The notes beneath the pieces are model-generated. The model saw only the letters and a list, made by a program, of their open reading frames with translations. It was not told the DNA's origin and made no database searches. The position numbers and the translations under genes were made by a program. A DNA stretch of 64,000 nt from Nocardia otitidiscaviarum NBRC 14405 (GTDB lineage: Bacteria; Actinomycetota; Actinomycetes; Mycobacteriales; Mycobacteriaceae): the NCBI RefSeq assembly GCF_000308635.1, contig NZ_BAGD01000032.1, positions 1 through 64,000 of the forward strand. The letters are read 5' to 3'. Shown one piece after another: positions 49,129 to 58,000 of the stretch (position 1 is its first letter; every line of letters starts with the position of its first letter).

Positions 49129-51186
49129 TCAGAAGGTGACGCGCTGGTCCTGGGGCAGGAACAGCTTGTCGCTCTCCTGCACGTCGTAGCTGGTGTAGAA
49201 CTGCTCCAGATTCCGCACCACCTGATTGGCGCGGAACTCGTTGGGTGCGTGCGTGTCATTGGCCAGCAGGTTCTCGGTGTACTGGCGGGTGGACTTGTCG
49301 CGCCAGTTGCGGGCCCAGGATTCGAACAGCGGCTTGTAGTCGGGCGTCTCGATGCCACGTCGCCGCTCGGCGATGGCCAGGGCGGCGATGGACATCTGCA
49401 GGCCGCGCACATCGGCCACGTTCTCGCCCAGGGTGAGCTCGCCGTTCACGGTCTGCTCGGGGTCGAGGCCCGCCGGGACCAGCACGTCGTACTGCTCGAC
49501 GAGCTTCTGGGTGCGCGCCTCGAAGGCGGTGCGGTCCTCCGGTGTCCACCAGTCCTTCAAATTGCCGTCGGCGTCGTATTTGGAGCCCTGATCGTCGAAA
49601 CCGTGCCCGATCTCGTGGCCGATGACCGCGCCTCCGGCCCCGTAGTTCACCGCGGGCGCCGCGTCCTTGTCGAAGAACGGCGGCTGCAGGAAGGCGGCGG
49701 GGAAGACGATCTCGTTGGTGACGGGGGAGTAGAAGGCGTTCACCGTCTGCGGCGGGCTGCTCCACTCGCTCTTGTCGACCGGCTTGCCGAGGTAGCCGAA
49801 CATGCGCTCGACCTCGAAGGCATTGACGGCGCGCAGGGATTCGATCAGCTTGCCCCGGGTGATCTTCAGGTCGGAGTAGTCCTCCCACTTGTCCGGGTAG
49901 CCGATCTTGGCCCCCATCTTCTCCAGTTTCTCGATGGCGGCATCGCGGGTGGCCGGGGACATCCAGGTGGAGGCGCGGAAGTTGTCGCGGTAGGCGGCCT
50001 TGAGATCGTCCACCATCTCCAGGGCCCGATCCTTGGCTTCGGGCGGGAAGTGTTGTGCCACATACAGTTTGCCGAGCGGCTCGCCCAGATTGCTGTTCAC
50101 CGTGGCCACTGCCGACTTCCAGCGCTCCGGCCGCTCCTCGAGCCCGTTCATCACGGTGCCGAAGAATTCGAAATTGGCGTCGGAGATGGTCTTGGGCAGG
50201 AAGCGCGCGAACTCGCGCACCAGGTAGATCTTGAGATAGTCGCGCCACAGCCCCAGATCGGTGTCGTGCCACAGATTTCCGGCATGGGTGAGATACGACG
50301 GCTGGTGCACGATAATGGTATCGAAGAGGTTCTTCGGCCGGTCGGTCTGCCCGGCGAGCCAGGGATCCCAGTCGAATTGCGGAGCGAGCGCGGTCATCTC
50401 GTCCCACGACATCTTGTTGTAGGTGGCGTCGGTATCGCGATTGCGCACGTTGTCCCAGAAGCCCGCGGCGATCCGGGTCTCCAGATCCAGGACGCGCGTG
50501 GCCATTCCGGCCGGATCGTCGAAGCCCGCGCCCTTGGCGATGGACTCCAGGAACGTCTTGTAGGCGGCGAGCTTGTCGGCGTACTCGGGCTTGCGGTAGT
50601 ACTGCTCGCTCAACCCGAGACCGGATTGGCCGACCGCGGCCACATGCGCGCTGGAATTCTTCCGGTCGATGGTGACGCCCAGCCCGATGATGCCGCCGAC
50701 CGGCAGCCCGGCCATCACCTTGGCCAGTTCGGTCTTGCCGTCGGCGGCGTCGATGCGCGCGAACAGGTCGGCCAGTGGCGTCATACCGAGCCGTTCGATC
50801 TCGTCGATATCCATGCGGGCGTCGTAGAGATCGCGGATCTGCTGCGCCTCGGTGCCGTCCTGCGGTTCGGTGATGCCCTCGATGATGCCGCGCAACTGCT
50901 CCTCGACCCGGTCGCCGACCTCGTCGAAGGTGCCGAAGGAGACCTTGTCCGGCGGCAGTTCGTATTCGCGCAGCCAGGTGCCGTTCACATTGCGATACAG
51001 GTCGTCCTGCGGCCGCACCGCCTGATCCGCACCGGAGAGGTCCGGACCCTTCAGCGGCGTGGTGGTCGATGTGGTCGTCGGCGCGTCGTCGCTGCTGCAC
51101 GAGGCCAGCCAGGCGGCGGTGGGCACTAATCCGAGCGCCACGAGGAAGGCGCGGCGATCGATACGGACCGGACCGGACGATGTCAC
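49129..51186 (-). CDS. M13-family zinc metallopeptidase, Tat-exported lipoprotein (paralogue 1)
   Basis: 685 residues. The Tat motif RRAFLVALG and lipobox LASC (about residues 10-32) indicate export folded and lipid anchoring outside the membrane. The catalytic zinc site is GHEIGHGFDDQG (HExxH), and the third ligand is in GENVADVRG. VNAFYSPVTNEIVFPAAFLQ is the neprilysin substrate motif. Such enzymes trim peptides in the envelope. I start it at GTG 51186 with AGAGAGGGG upstream; an ATG at 51240 would place the Tat motif too far inside. It lies next to a same-length paralogue. Confidence 0.93.
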   Translation of the reverse strand: MTSSGPVRIDRRAFLVALGLVPTAAWLASCSSDDAPTTTSTTTPLKGPDLSGADQAVRPQDDLYRNVNGTWLREYELPPDKVSFGTFDEVGDRVEEQLRGIIEGITEPQDGTEAQQIRDLYDARMDIDEIERLGMTPLADLFARIDAADGKTELAKVMAGLPVGGIIGLGVTIDRKNSSAHVAAVGQSGLGLSEQYYRKPEYADKLAAYKTFLESIAKGAGFDDPAGMATRVLDLETRIAAGFWDNVRNRDTDATYNKMSWDEMTALAPQFDWDPWLAGQTDRPKNLFDTIIVHQPSYLTHAGNLWHDTDLGLWRDYLKIYLVREFARFLPKTISDANFEFFGTVMNGLEERPERWKSAVATVNSNLGEPLGKLYVAQHFPPEAKDRALEMVDDLKAAYRDNFRASTWMSPATRDAAIEKLEKMGAKIGYPDKWEDYSDLKITRGKLIESLRAVNAFEVERMFGYLGKPVDKSEWSSPPQTVNAFYSPVTNEIVFPAAFLQPPFFDKDAAPAVNYGAGGAVIGHEIGHGFDDQGSKYDADGNLKDWWTPEDRTAFEARTQKLVEQYDVLVPAGLDPEQTVNGELTLGENVADVRGLQMSIAALAIAERRRGIETPDYKPLFESWARNWRDKSTRQYTENLLANDTHAPNEFRANQVVRNLEQFYTSYDVQESDKLFLPQDQRVTF

Positions 51187-51291
51187 GGGTACCCCTCTCT
51201 GAGCGTGCGGTGATGCCGCACCGTGGCTGTGCTTCGGCACGAGGCTACCGGCGCGGCGGCGGCATGGGCGGGTGGACGTTCGCGGCTGGGA

Positions 51292-53349
51292 TCAGAGCGT
51301 GACCCGCTGGTCGGGCGCGAGCCATTCCCGGTCGCCCTCGACCACCGCGAAGGTGCTGTAGAACTGCGGCAGGTTGCGCACCGTCTGGTTGCAGCGGAAT
51401 TCACCGGGGGCGTGCGGGTCCTCGGCCAGCAGTGCTTCCGCGTACTCCGGCGTCACCTGGATGCGCCAGATCCGGCCCCAGGACCGGAAGACCGGGGCGA
51501 GGTCGAGCTGCGTCGCGTCCTGCTGCTGCGCCGCGTCCCCACCCTGCTCGGCGATGGCGTAGGCGGCCAGCGCGATGCCGAGTCCGCGCAGGTCGGCCAG
51601 GTTCTCGCCGACGGTCAGCGCGCCGTTGACGTGTGCGGTCGGCGGCAGCCCGGTCGGCACCAGGGCGTCGTACTGCGCGATGAGCTGCTGAGTCTTGGCG
51701 TCGAAGGCGGCGCGGTCCGCGGGCGTCCACCAGTCGTGCAGATTGCCGTCGCCGTCGTAGCGCGAGCCCTGATCGTCGAAGCCGTGTCCGATCTCGTGGC
51801 CGATGACCGCGCCGATACCGCCGTAGTTCACCGCGGCCTCGGCATCGGAGTCGAAGAACGGGGCCTGCAGGATTGCCGCCGGGAAGACGATCTCGTTGCG
51901 CGTCGGCTCGTAGTAGGCGTTCACGGTCTGCGGCGGCATGCCCCACTCCGAGCGGTCGACCGGCTCGCCCAGTTTGTCGAACATGCGCCGGGCTTCGAAA
52001 GTGTGCACCGCCAGCAGGGATTCGAGGAGCTTGCCGCGGGTCACCACGACGCCGGAGTAATCCTCCCAGGTGTCCGGATAGCCGATCTTGGTGTCGATCT
52101 TGTCGAGTTTGGCGACGGCGGCGTCCCGGGTCGGCGGCGACATCCAGCTCGAGGTGCGGAAGCTATCCCGGTAGGCCGAACGGAGGTTGCCGACGAGATC
52201 CTGCACCAGGCGCTTGGATTCGGCCGGGAAGAACTCCGCGACGTAGAGCTTCCCCAGCGGCATGCCCAGATACGTGTTCAGGACGGTGATGGCCGAACGC
52301 CAGCGCTCCGGCCGCTCCCGCTGGCCGTTCACCAGCGTGCTGTAGAAGTCGAAGTTCGCGTCCGCGATGGCCTTCGGCAGGTACTCGGCCCAGGTGCGGA
52401 CCAGGCTCAGCCGCAGATAGTCCCGCCAGGTCGTGATATCGACCTCGGCCCACAGTCCGGCCGCCGCCGTCACGAACGAGGGCTGGCGCACCACCACCGT
52501 GTCGAAGAGTTCGGCGGGCCGCTCGGTCTGCCCGGAAAGCCAGGGGCCCCAGTCGAATTCCAGTCCGAGGGCGATGAGCTCGGCTCGGCTCATCCGGTTG
52601 TAGGTGGCCTCCGGATCGCGGGTGCGCACATTGTCCCAGAAACCCGCGGCGATCCGCTGTTCCAGCTCGAACACCCGTCCCGCCATGGCTTTCGGGTCCG
52701 CGAAGCCCGCTCCGTCGGCGATGCGCTCCAGGTAGGTGCGGTAGCCCGCGAGGACGTCGGCGAATTCCGGTTTCCGATAGTCCTGTTCGGGCAGCCCGAG
52801 CCCGGATTGGCTGATGGACGCGATATTCCGGGCCGCGTCCCGGTCGTCGGGGCCGACCGAGAGTCCGATCAGCCCGTCGATGGGCAGCTGGCCCATCACC
52901 AGCGCCAGATCGGGTTTGGAGCGCGCGGCGTCGATGCGGCGCAGCGGATCGGCGAGCGGGGCCATGCCCAGCGCGTCGATCTCGTCGGGGTCCAGGTAGG
53001 CGTCGTAGAGATCGCGGATCTGCTGCCGCGGGGAGCCGTCCTCGGGATCGTGGATCCCGGTCACGATCTCCTTCAGGTGCCGCTGCGTGCGGTCCTCGAC
53101 CTCGGCGAAGGTGCCGTAGGCGGGTTTGTCGGCGGGTAGTCGGTAGTTCTCCAGCCACTTGCCGTTGACGTAGCGGTAGAGATCGTCCTGTGGCCGCACC
53201 CCCGGATCCGATCCGGACATGTCCGGCCCTGTCGCCGTACCGGGCCTGTCGGTGGTGCAGGCTGGCAGCAGTGCCAGCGCGGGCGCCAGCCCCAGCGCTT
53301 TCAGCAGGGTGCGGCGGTCGAGAGCGAACGGCTGCTCCGGCGAACTCAC
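51292..53349 (-). CDS. M13-family zinc metallopeptidase, Tat-exported lipoprotein (paralogue 2)
   Basis: 685 residues, exactly as long as its neighbour and similar throughout. Tat motif DRRTLLKALG, lipobox LPAC, zinc site GHEIGHGFDDQG and GENLADLRG, substrate motif VNAYYEPTRNEIVFPAAILQ. GTG 53349 follows GAGGAGT; longer frames add a low-complexity stretch. The 105-base gap before paralogue 1 allows co-transcription. Tandem duplication suggests a divided peptide range. Confidence 0.93.
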   Translation of the reverse strand: MSSPEQPFALDRRTLLKALGLAPALALLPACTTDRPGTATGPDMSGSDPGVRPQDDLYRYVNGKWLENYRLPADKPAYGTFAEVEDRTQRHLKEIVTGIHDPEDGSPRQQIRDLYDAYLDPDEIDALGMAPLADPLRRIDAARSKPDLALVMGQLPIDGLIGLSVGPDDRDAARNIASISQSGLGLPEQDYRKPEFADVLAGYRTYLERIADGAGFADPKAMAGRVFELEQRIAAGFWDNVRTRDPEATYNRMSRAELIALGLEFDWGPWLSGQTERPAELFDTVVVRQPSFVTAAAGLWAEVDITTWRDYLRLSLVRTWAEYLPKAIADANFDFYSTLVNGQRERPERWRSAITVLNTYLGMPLGKLYVAEFFPAESKRLVQDLVGNLRSAYRDSFRTSSWMSPPTRDAAVAKLDKIDTKIGYPDTWEDYSGVVVTRGKLLESLLAVHTFEARRMFDKLGEPVDRSEWGMPPQTVNAYYEPTRNEIVFPAAILQAPFFDSDAEAAVNYGGIGAVIGHEIGHGFDDQGSRYDGDGNLHDWWTPADRAAFDAKTQQLIAQYDALVPTGLPPTAHVNGALTVGENLADLRGLGIALAAYAIAEQGGDAAQQQDATQLDLAPVFRSWGRIWRIQVTPEYAEALLAEDPHAPGEFRCNQTVRNLPQFYSTFAVVEGDREWLAPDQRVTL

Positions 53350-53706
53350 GGGACTCCTCGGTCGGAAGTGCAGATGGATTGCTCGGGTGTTGCTCGGCGT
53401 CGAGGCTAGCCGCATGTCCGGGGTGTCGCCCGCAGCCCCGCCCGGGTCGCGCGGGTGCGTCCGCCCCCTGATTTGGGCGCTACCTGGGCGTTGGCTACAC
53501 TTGAGCGGTTGCCTGCGGGAGCTATGCCCGCACTCCGGCCGCGAACCCACAGTGGTTGATCAACTTCGATCAACGATATCCACTGGCAGGCGCTGCCCCG
53601 CGTACCTCGCGGAGCGGGCCGAACGGCTCAGCTGTGAGGGCAACTGACCATGCCCGTCGGGTCGGCAATCCGGCGTGCATAACGTCCAGGTCTAGGAGGA
53701 GCTGAA
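53350..53706. other. Promoter and leader region of the rplN operon
   Basis: 357 bases, no gene. The promoter is at 53473-53501 and a leader of about 200 bases follows, including the direct repeat GATCAAC-TTC-GATCAAC near 53560 and the AGGAGGAG ribosome-binding site at the end. Confidence 0.5.
53473..53501 (+). promoter_or_regulatory. Promoter of the rplN-rplX-rplE-rpsZ operon
   Basis: TTGGGC (53473-53478), 17 bp, TACACT (53496-53501), then TGAGCGGTTGC. The rpsH promoter has nearly the same elements at 62751-62779. Confidence 0.68.
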
Positions 53707-54075
53707 GTGATTCAGCAGGAGTCGCGGCTGCGCGTCGCCGACAACACGGGTGCCAAGGAAATCCTGTGCATCCGCGTGCTCGGCGGATCGTCGCGTCGCT
53801 ATGCCGGTATCGGTGACGTGATCGTCGCCACCGTCAAGGACGCCATCCCCGGCGGCAACGTCAAAAAGGGTGAGGTCGTCAAGGCGGTCATCGTGCGCAC
53901 CGTCAAGGAGCGTCGTCGCGCCGATGGCTCGTACATCAAGTTCGATGAGAACGCCGCTGTGCTGATCAAGGCGGACAACGATCCGCGCGGCACCCGCATC
54001 TTCGGCCCCGTCGGTCGTGAGCTGCGCGAGAAGCGTTTCATGAAGATCGTTTCGCTGGCCCCGGAGGTGCTCTGA
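53707..54075 (+). CDS. rplN: 50S ribosomal protein uL14
   Basis: 122 residues, [20 protein letters not shown], the normal uL14 sequence; it bridges to the 30S subunit. GTG start after the strong AGGAGGAG site. First gene of the second ribosomal block. Confidence 0.98.
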   Translation: MIQQESRLRVADNTGAKEILCIRVLGGSSRRYAGIGDVIVATVKDAIPGGNVKKGEVVKAVIVRTVKERRRADGSYIKFDENAAVLIKADNDPRGTRIFGPVGRELREKRFMKIVSLAPEVL

Positions 54076-54077
54076 CC

Positions 54078-54392
54078 ATGAAGGTGCACAAGGGCGACAC
54101 CGTGCTCGTCGTCTCGGGTAAGGACAAGGGCGCCAAGGGCAAGGTCATCCAGGCCTTCCCGGCGACCGGCAAGGTCCTGGTCGAGGGCGTGAACCGGATC
54201 AAGAAGCACGTCGCGAACTCCGCCAACCAGCGCGGTGCCAGCTCGGGCGGCATCGTCACGCAGGAAGCGCCGATCCAGGCCTCCAACGTGATGGTGATCG
54301 ACTCCGACGGCAACCCGACGCGCGTCGGCTACCGTACCGATGAGAACGGCAAGCGCGTTCGCATCTCCCGTCGCAACGGGAAGGACATCTGA
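54078..54392 (+). CDS. rplX: 50S ribosomal protein uL24
   Basis: 104 residues, [20 protein letters not shown], the KOW motif, which starts 50S assembly. It overlaps rplE by one base. Confidence 0.98.
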   Translation: MKVHKGDTVLVVSGKDKGAKGKVIQAFPATGKVLVEGVNRIKKHVANSANQRGASSGGIVTQEAPIQASNVMVIDSDGNPTRVGYRTDENGKRVRISRRNGKDI

Positions 54393-54955
54393 TGACCTCC
54401 ACCGAGAAGACCCAGCCCCGGCTCAAGGCGCGCTACCGCGCCGAGATCAAGGACGCGCTGAACTCCGAGTTCAACTACGACAACGTCATGCAGATCCCCG
54501 GCGTGGTCAAGGTTGTCGTGAACATGGGTGTCGGCGACGCCGCCCGGGACGCGAAGCTGATCAACGGCGCGATCCACGACCTGACCCTGATCACGGGTCA
54601 GAAGCCGGAGATCCGCAAGGCCACCAAGTCGATCGCGCAGTTCAAGCTGCGTGAGGGCATGCCGATCGGCGCGAAGGTCACCCTGCGCGGCGACCGCATG
54701 TGGGAGTTCCTGGACCGCCTGATCTCGATCGCGCTGCCGCGTATCCGCGACTTCCGTGGCCTGTCGCCGAAGCAGTTCGACGGTAACGGCAACTACACCT
54801 TCGGTCTCTCGGAGCAGTCCATGTTCCACGAGATCGACGTGGACAAGATCGACCGTCCGCGTGGTATGGACATCACCGTGGTGACCACCGCGACCAACAA
54901 CGAAGAAGGCCGCGCGCTGCTGAAGCACCTCGGCTTCCCGTTCAAGGAGAACTGA
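54392..54955 (+). CDS. rplE: 50S ribosomal protein uL5
   Basis: 187 residues with [20 protein letters not shown] and [20 protein letters not shown]; binds 5S rRNA and the P-site tRNA region. Begins by overlapping the rplX stop. Confidence 0.98.
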   Translation: MTSTEKTQPRLKARYRAEIKDALNSEFNYDNVMQIPGVVKVVVNMGVGDAARDAKLINGAIHDLTLITGQKPEIRKATKSIAQFKLREGMPIGAKVTLRGDRMWEFLDRLISIALPRIRDFRGLSPKQFDGNGNYTFGLSEQSMFHEIDVDKIDRPRGMDITVVTTATNNEEGRALLKHLGFPFKEN

Positions 54956-54959
54956 GCAC

Positions 54960-55145
54960 ATGGCTAAGAAGGCTCTGATCAACAAGGCCAACGCCAAGCC
55001 GAAGTTCGCGGTGCGGGCCTACACCCGCTGCCAGCGCTGCGGCCGGCCGCACGCCGTCTACCGCAAGTTCGGCCTGTGCCGCGTGTGCCTGCGCGAAATG
55101 GCGCACCGCGGCGAGCTGCCGGGCGTGCACAAGAGCTCCTGGTGA
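54960..55145 (+). CDS. rpsZ: 30S ribosomal protein uS14, zinc-binding type
   Basis: 61 residues, [20 protein letters not shown] then [20 protein letters not shown], four cysteines binding one zinc (C+ form). Last gene of this block; rpsH, normally next, is 7.8 kb away. Confidence 0.97.
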   Translation: MAKKALINKANAKPKFAVRAYTRCQRCGRPHAVYRKFGLCRVCLREMAHRGELPGVHKSSW

Positions 55146-55161
55146 GCTGACACACCGACAC

Positions 55162-55203
55162 CGAAGGCCCCCGGCGAGACCCGTCTCGCCGGGGGCCTTC
55201 GGC
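55162..55203 (+). terminator. Terminator of the rplN operon
   Basis: Perfect 20-bp inverted repeat (55162-55181 and 55184-55203, starting CCGAAGGCCCCCGGCGAGAC) around CC; the real loop must be larger by opening the innermost pair. GTTCTT follows. Confidence 0.9.
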
Positions 55204-55434
55204 GTTCTTCTCCGGGCGGGTAACGTGCCAAGGCCCTCGCCGAACTAGCCGAGATGGGGGAGCGGGGTGACTTTACGACCGTGACTTCGACACCGTGGCG
55301 AAGCTGACGGGGCAAGCGACGCAATGGATTTCGCCTCCGGGATCGGTACCGTAGCCGACGTCGGCGGTGAATCCGCTCAGCTACGAGCCACCCGCAGAGT
55401 GCGAGACCGGGCGCGATCGAACAGAATCAGGTCC

Positions 55435-56379
55435 GTGGTGCACAACAATGAGTGGCGATCTCCGGGACGGCCGCAAGCGCCTGGGGCGCGGCCGATGCCG
55501 CAACCGGGGCCGTTCGAGTATCCGCCGCTCGAGAACATGCCCTATCAGCCGTTCGAGTTTCCGGCGCTGGACGACCATCGCAATCCGTTCCAGACGCGGT
55601 ACAGCGAGGTCGGCTCGATGCCGCCGCCCCCGCCTCGACGCAACTCCGCCGGGCCGGTGCTCGGTGTGGTCGGTGTCGTGCTGGTGCTGGCCGCCGTGGT
55701 CGCCGCCGGACTGTTCGCCCCGTCGTCGAGCGACGACACCCGCGACACCCCCTCGACCCGCCTGGCGCTCTCCGTGCCGCGGACGACCTCGCCGCCGCCG
55801 GGCACCATCACGATGCCGTCTCGAACGCCCGCCACCACCGTCGCGGTACTGCCCGGCTACCAGGGCGTGGAGGTGGCATCCCGGGGAGTGGCCTACGACG
55901 TACCTGCCGAGTGGACGGTGGACAAGCCGGGCATCATCCGCGGCTTCGAGGGCGACAGCGGCCGCATGTCCGGCACCGGAACCACCGTCGACGGCAAGGA
56001 CTACTGCGAGTCCTCCACGCGCACCGTCACTTTCGTCCACCGCTCGAGCCAGTCCGATCCCGCGGTCGCCGCCGTCGAGGTGGCGCGGCGGGTGGCGGAA
56101 CTCGGTTTCGATGGTCCGGAATGGGGCCGCCGGACTTCCCCGGCCGCCCCGGTCGCCACCCTGAGCGGCATCACCGGGCAGATGTCGGAGACCTCCGGAA
56201 CCTGGACGCCGAAGAGCGCCGAATGCGCCAGCACCCGATTCTCGGTGTACACCTTCGCCTTCCCCGGCCCCGAGCATCCGATGCTGGTGCTCACGATCGC
56301 CGCCGACCGCGAGGTCGACGGCGAGGTGACCCCGGAGCTGGCGCGCGAGATCTTCTCCAGCGTCCGCCTGATCGACTAG
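55435..56379 (+). CDS. Membrane-anchored protein with extracytoplasmic domain, function unknown
   Basis: About 314 residues. A Pro-rich cytosolic N-terminus (about 75 residues) precedes one membrane segment, GPVLGVVGVVLVLAAVVAAG, a Ser/Thr/Pro linker, and an exported domain of about 180 residues (GVAYDVPAEWTVDKPGIIRG) with two cysteines (DYCESS, AECAST). This layout is common in Nocardia families of unknown function that I recall as DUF8017-like. Start uncertain: GTG 55435, GTG 55438 or ATG 55495. Confidence 0.72.
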   Translation: MVHNNEWRSPGRPQAPGARPMPQPGPFEYPPLENMPYQPFEFPALDDHRNPFQTRYSEVGSMPPPPPRRNSAGPVLGVVGVVLVLAAVVAAGLFAPSSSDDTRDTPSTRLALSVPRTTSPPPGTITMPSRTPATTVAVLPGYQGVEVASRGVAYDVPAEWTVDKPGIIRGFEGDSGRMSGTGTTVDGKDYCESSTRTVTFVHRSSQSDPAVAAVEVARRVAELGFDGPEWGRRTSPAAPVATLSGITGQMSETSGTWTPKSAECASTRFSVYTFAFPGPEHPMLVLTIAADREVDGEVTPELAREIFSSVRLID

Positions 56380-56495
56380 GCCCGCCCTACCCCATTTCGG
56401 GGGTGCAGCGGATGTGACGCAGATAACTACCGTGGTCGCACCCGGCGTGATGAGGCGCCGGGGTTTGCGAGAGAGTGAGACCCACGGTGACGACC

Positions 56496-57857
56496 ATGAA
56501 AGACAACCCGCCACCGAACGAGCCGACGGGTGCGGTGCGCACGCCGGTTCGGCGCACCAGCCTGCGACGGGTGGCGGCGGCCAGTTCGATCGGCACCACG
56601 ATCGAGTTCTACGACTTCTTCATCTACGGCACCGCCGCCGCGCTGGTGTTCCCGACGGTGTTCTTCCCGGCGGCCGATCCGTCGACGGCCACCCTGGCGT
56701 CGTTCGCGACCTTCGCGGTCGCCTTCTTCGCCCGGCCGGTGGGCGCGATCCTGTTCGGCCACTTCGGCGATCGGATCGGCCGCAAGCGCACCCTGGTGTG
56801 GACGCTGCTCATCATGGGCTTCGCCACCGTCGCCATCGGTCTGCTGCCGGGGTACGACTCCGGGGCCTTCGGGTTGTTCCCCGATGGCATCGGCATCTGG
56901 GCGCCGGTGCTGCTGGTGGCCATGCGCTTTCTCCAAGGGTTCGCGGTCGGCGGTGAATGGGCCGGGGCCACGCTGCTCACCGCGGAGTACGCGCCGCCGG
57001 GCAAGCGCGGCCTGTACGCCATGTTCCCGCAGCTCGGTCCCGCCTTCGCGTTCTTCCTGTCCAGCGCCACCTTCCTGATCGCGAGCCGCACCCTCGGCAC
57101 CACCAGCGACGCATTCTTGGACTACGGCTGGCGGATCCCGTTCCTGCTGTCGTTCGCGCTGGTCGGCGTGGGGCTGTGGGTCCGGCTGGCGGTCGCGGAG
57201 ACACCGGTGTTCCGGGATCGGGTGCGCGAGCACGCACCGGCCGCGCGCAACCTGCCCTTCCTGGACGCCGTGCGATACCAGCCCAAGGAGATCCTGATCG
57301 CGGCGGGCGCGCTGACCAGCCTGTTCTCGCTCTTCTACACGGGCACGGCCTTTCTCACCAGCTACGGTGTCGGCACCCTGAAGCTGTCCCGCGACTACAT
57401 CCTCACCATGGGGATGCTCGCCGCGATCGTCTTCGGCCTGGCCACCGCGGCCTCGGCGCTGTGGTCGGATCGAGTGGGCCGCCGCCGCGTCATCATGGTC
57501 TCCTGCGCCGCCGCGGTGCCCTGGACCCTAGCGCTCTTCCCGATTCTGGATATCGGCGGTCCGGCCGCCTTCGCCGTCGGTTTGTTCGGCACCCTCGCGA
57601 TCTTCGGTATCGCCTACGGTCCGGCGGGTGCGCTGCTGCCGGAGATGTTCCAGGCCCGCTACCGCTACACCGGTGCGGGCATGGGCTACAACCTGGCGGG
57701 CATTCTGGGCGGCGCGCTGCCGCCGCTGATCGCCACCAAACTGCTCGCCGGTCCCGGCTCGTTCTGGGTGGGTGTGCTGCTGGCGGCGTTGTCCGTGGTC
57801 AGCGTGGTGTGCACCCGGCTGATCGTGGAGACCAAGGACCGCAGCATCGACGCCTGA
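56496..57857 (+). CDS. MHS-family (ShiA/ProP-like) major facilitator transporter
   Basis: About 453 residues with 12 membrane segments. GTTIEFYDFFIYGTAAALVF at the first span and HFGDRIGRKRTL (GDRxGRK) between spans 2 and 3 are signatures of metabolite:H+ symporters. It imports a small organic acid, osmolyte or shikimate-like compound. Starts at ATG 56496, GTG 56487 or GTG 56475; no site is decisive. Followed by a hairpin. Confidence 0.9.
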   Translation: MKDNPPPNEPTGAVRTPVRRTSLRRVAAASSIGTTIEFYDFFIYGTAAALVFPTVFFPAADPSTATLASFATFAVAFFARPVGAILFGHFGDRIGRKRTLVWTLLIMGFATVAIGLLPGYDSGAFGLFPDGIGIWAPVLLVAMRFLQGFAVGGEWAGATLLTAEYAPPGKRGLYAMFPQLGPAFAFFLSSATFLIASRTLGTTSDAFLDYGWRIPFLLSFALVGVGLWVRLAVAETPVFRDRVREHAPAARNLPFLDAVRYQPKEILIAAGALTSLFSLFYTGTAFLTSYGVGTLKLSRDYILTMGMLAAIVFGLATAASALWSDRVGRRRVIMVSCAAAVPWTLALFPILDIGGPAAFAVGLFGTLAIFGIAYGPAGALLPEMFQARYRYTGAGMGYNLAGILGGALPPLIATKLLAGPGSFWVGVLLAALSVVSVVCTRLIVETKDRSIDA

Positions 57858-57875
57858 GTCGCGCGTCGGCGTAGT

Positions 57876-57897
57876 ACGGGCCGTGCGTTCGGCCCGT
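57876..57897. terminator. Short hairpin between convergent genes
   Basis: ACGGGCC (57876-57882)/GGCCCGT (57891-57897), an 8-base loop, in the gap between the MHS transporter and the fucosidase gene. Confidence 0.5.
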
Positions 57898-58000
57898 GCG
57901 GAGGCCCCGGTGCCTACACCGTTCGAGACCCATGAGGGGGCGCTCGACCGCAGGCGTCGGGGCCGTTGCGTACCGAACCTCGCCCGGGGCACGCCGTGTC

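Noticed and set aside
53350..53550. Longer N-terminus for the second M13 peptidase
   Set aside because: It would bury the Tat motif about 80 residues in, while GTG 53349 has a good ribosome-binding site.
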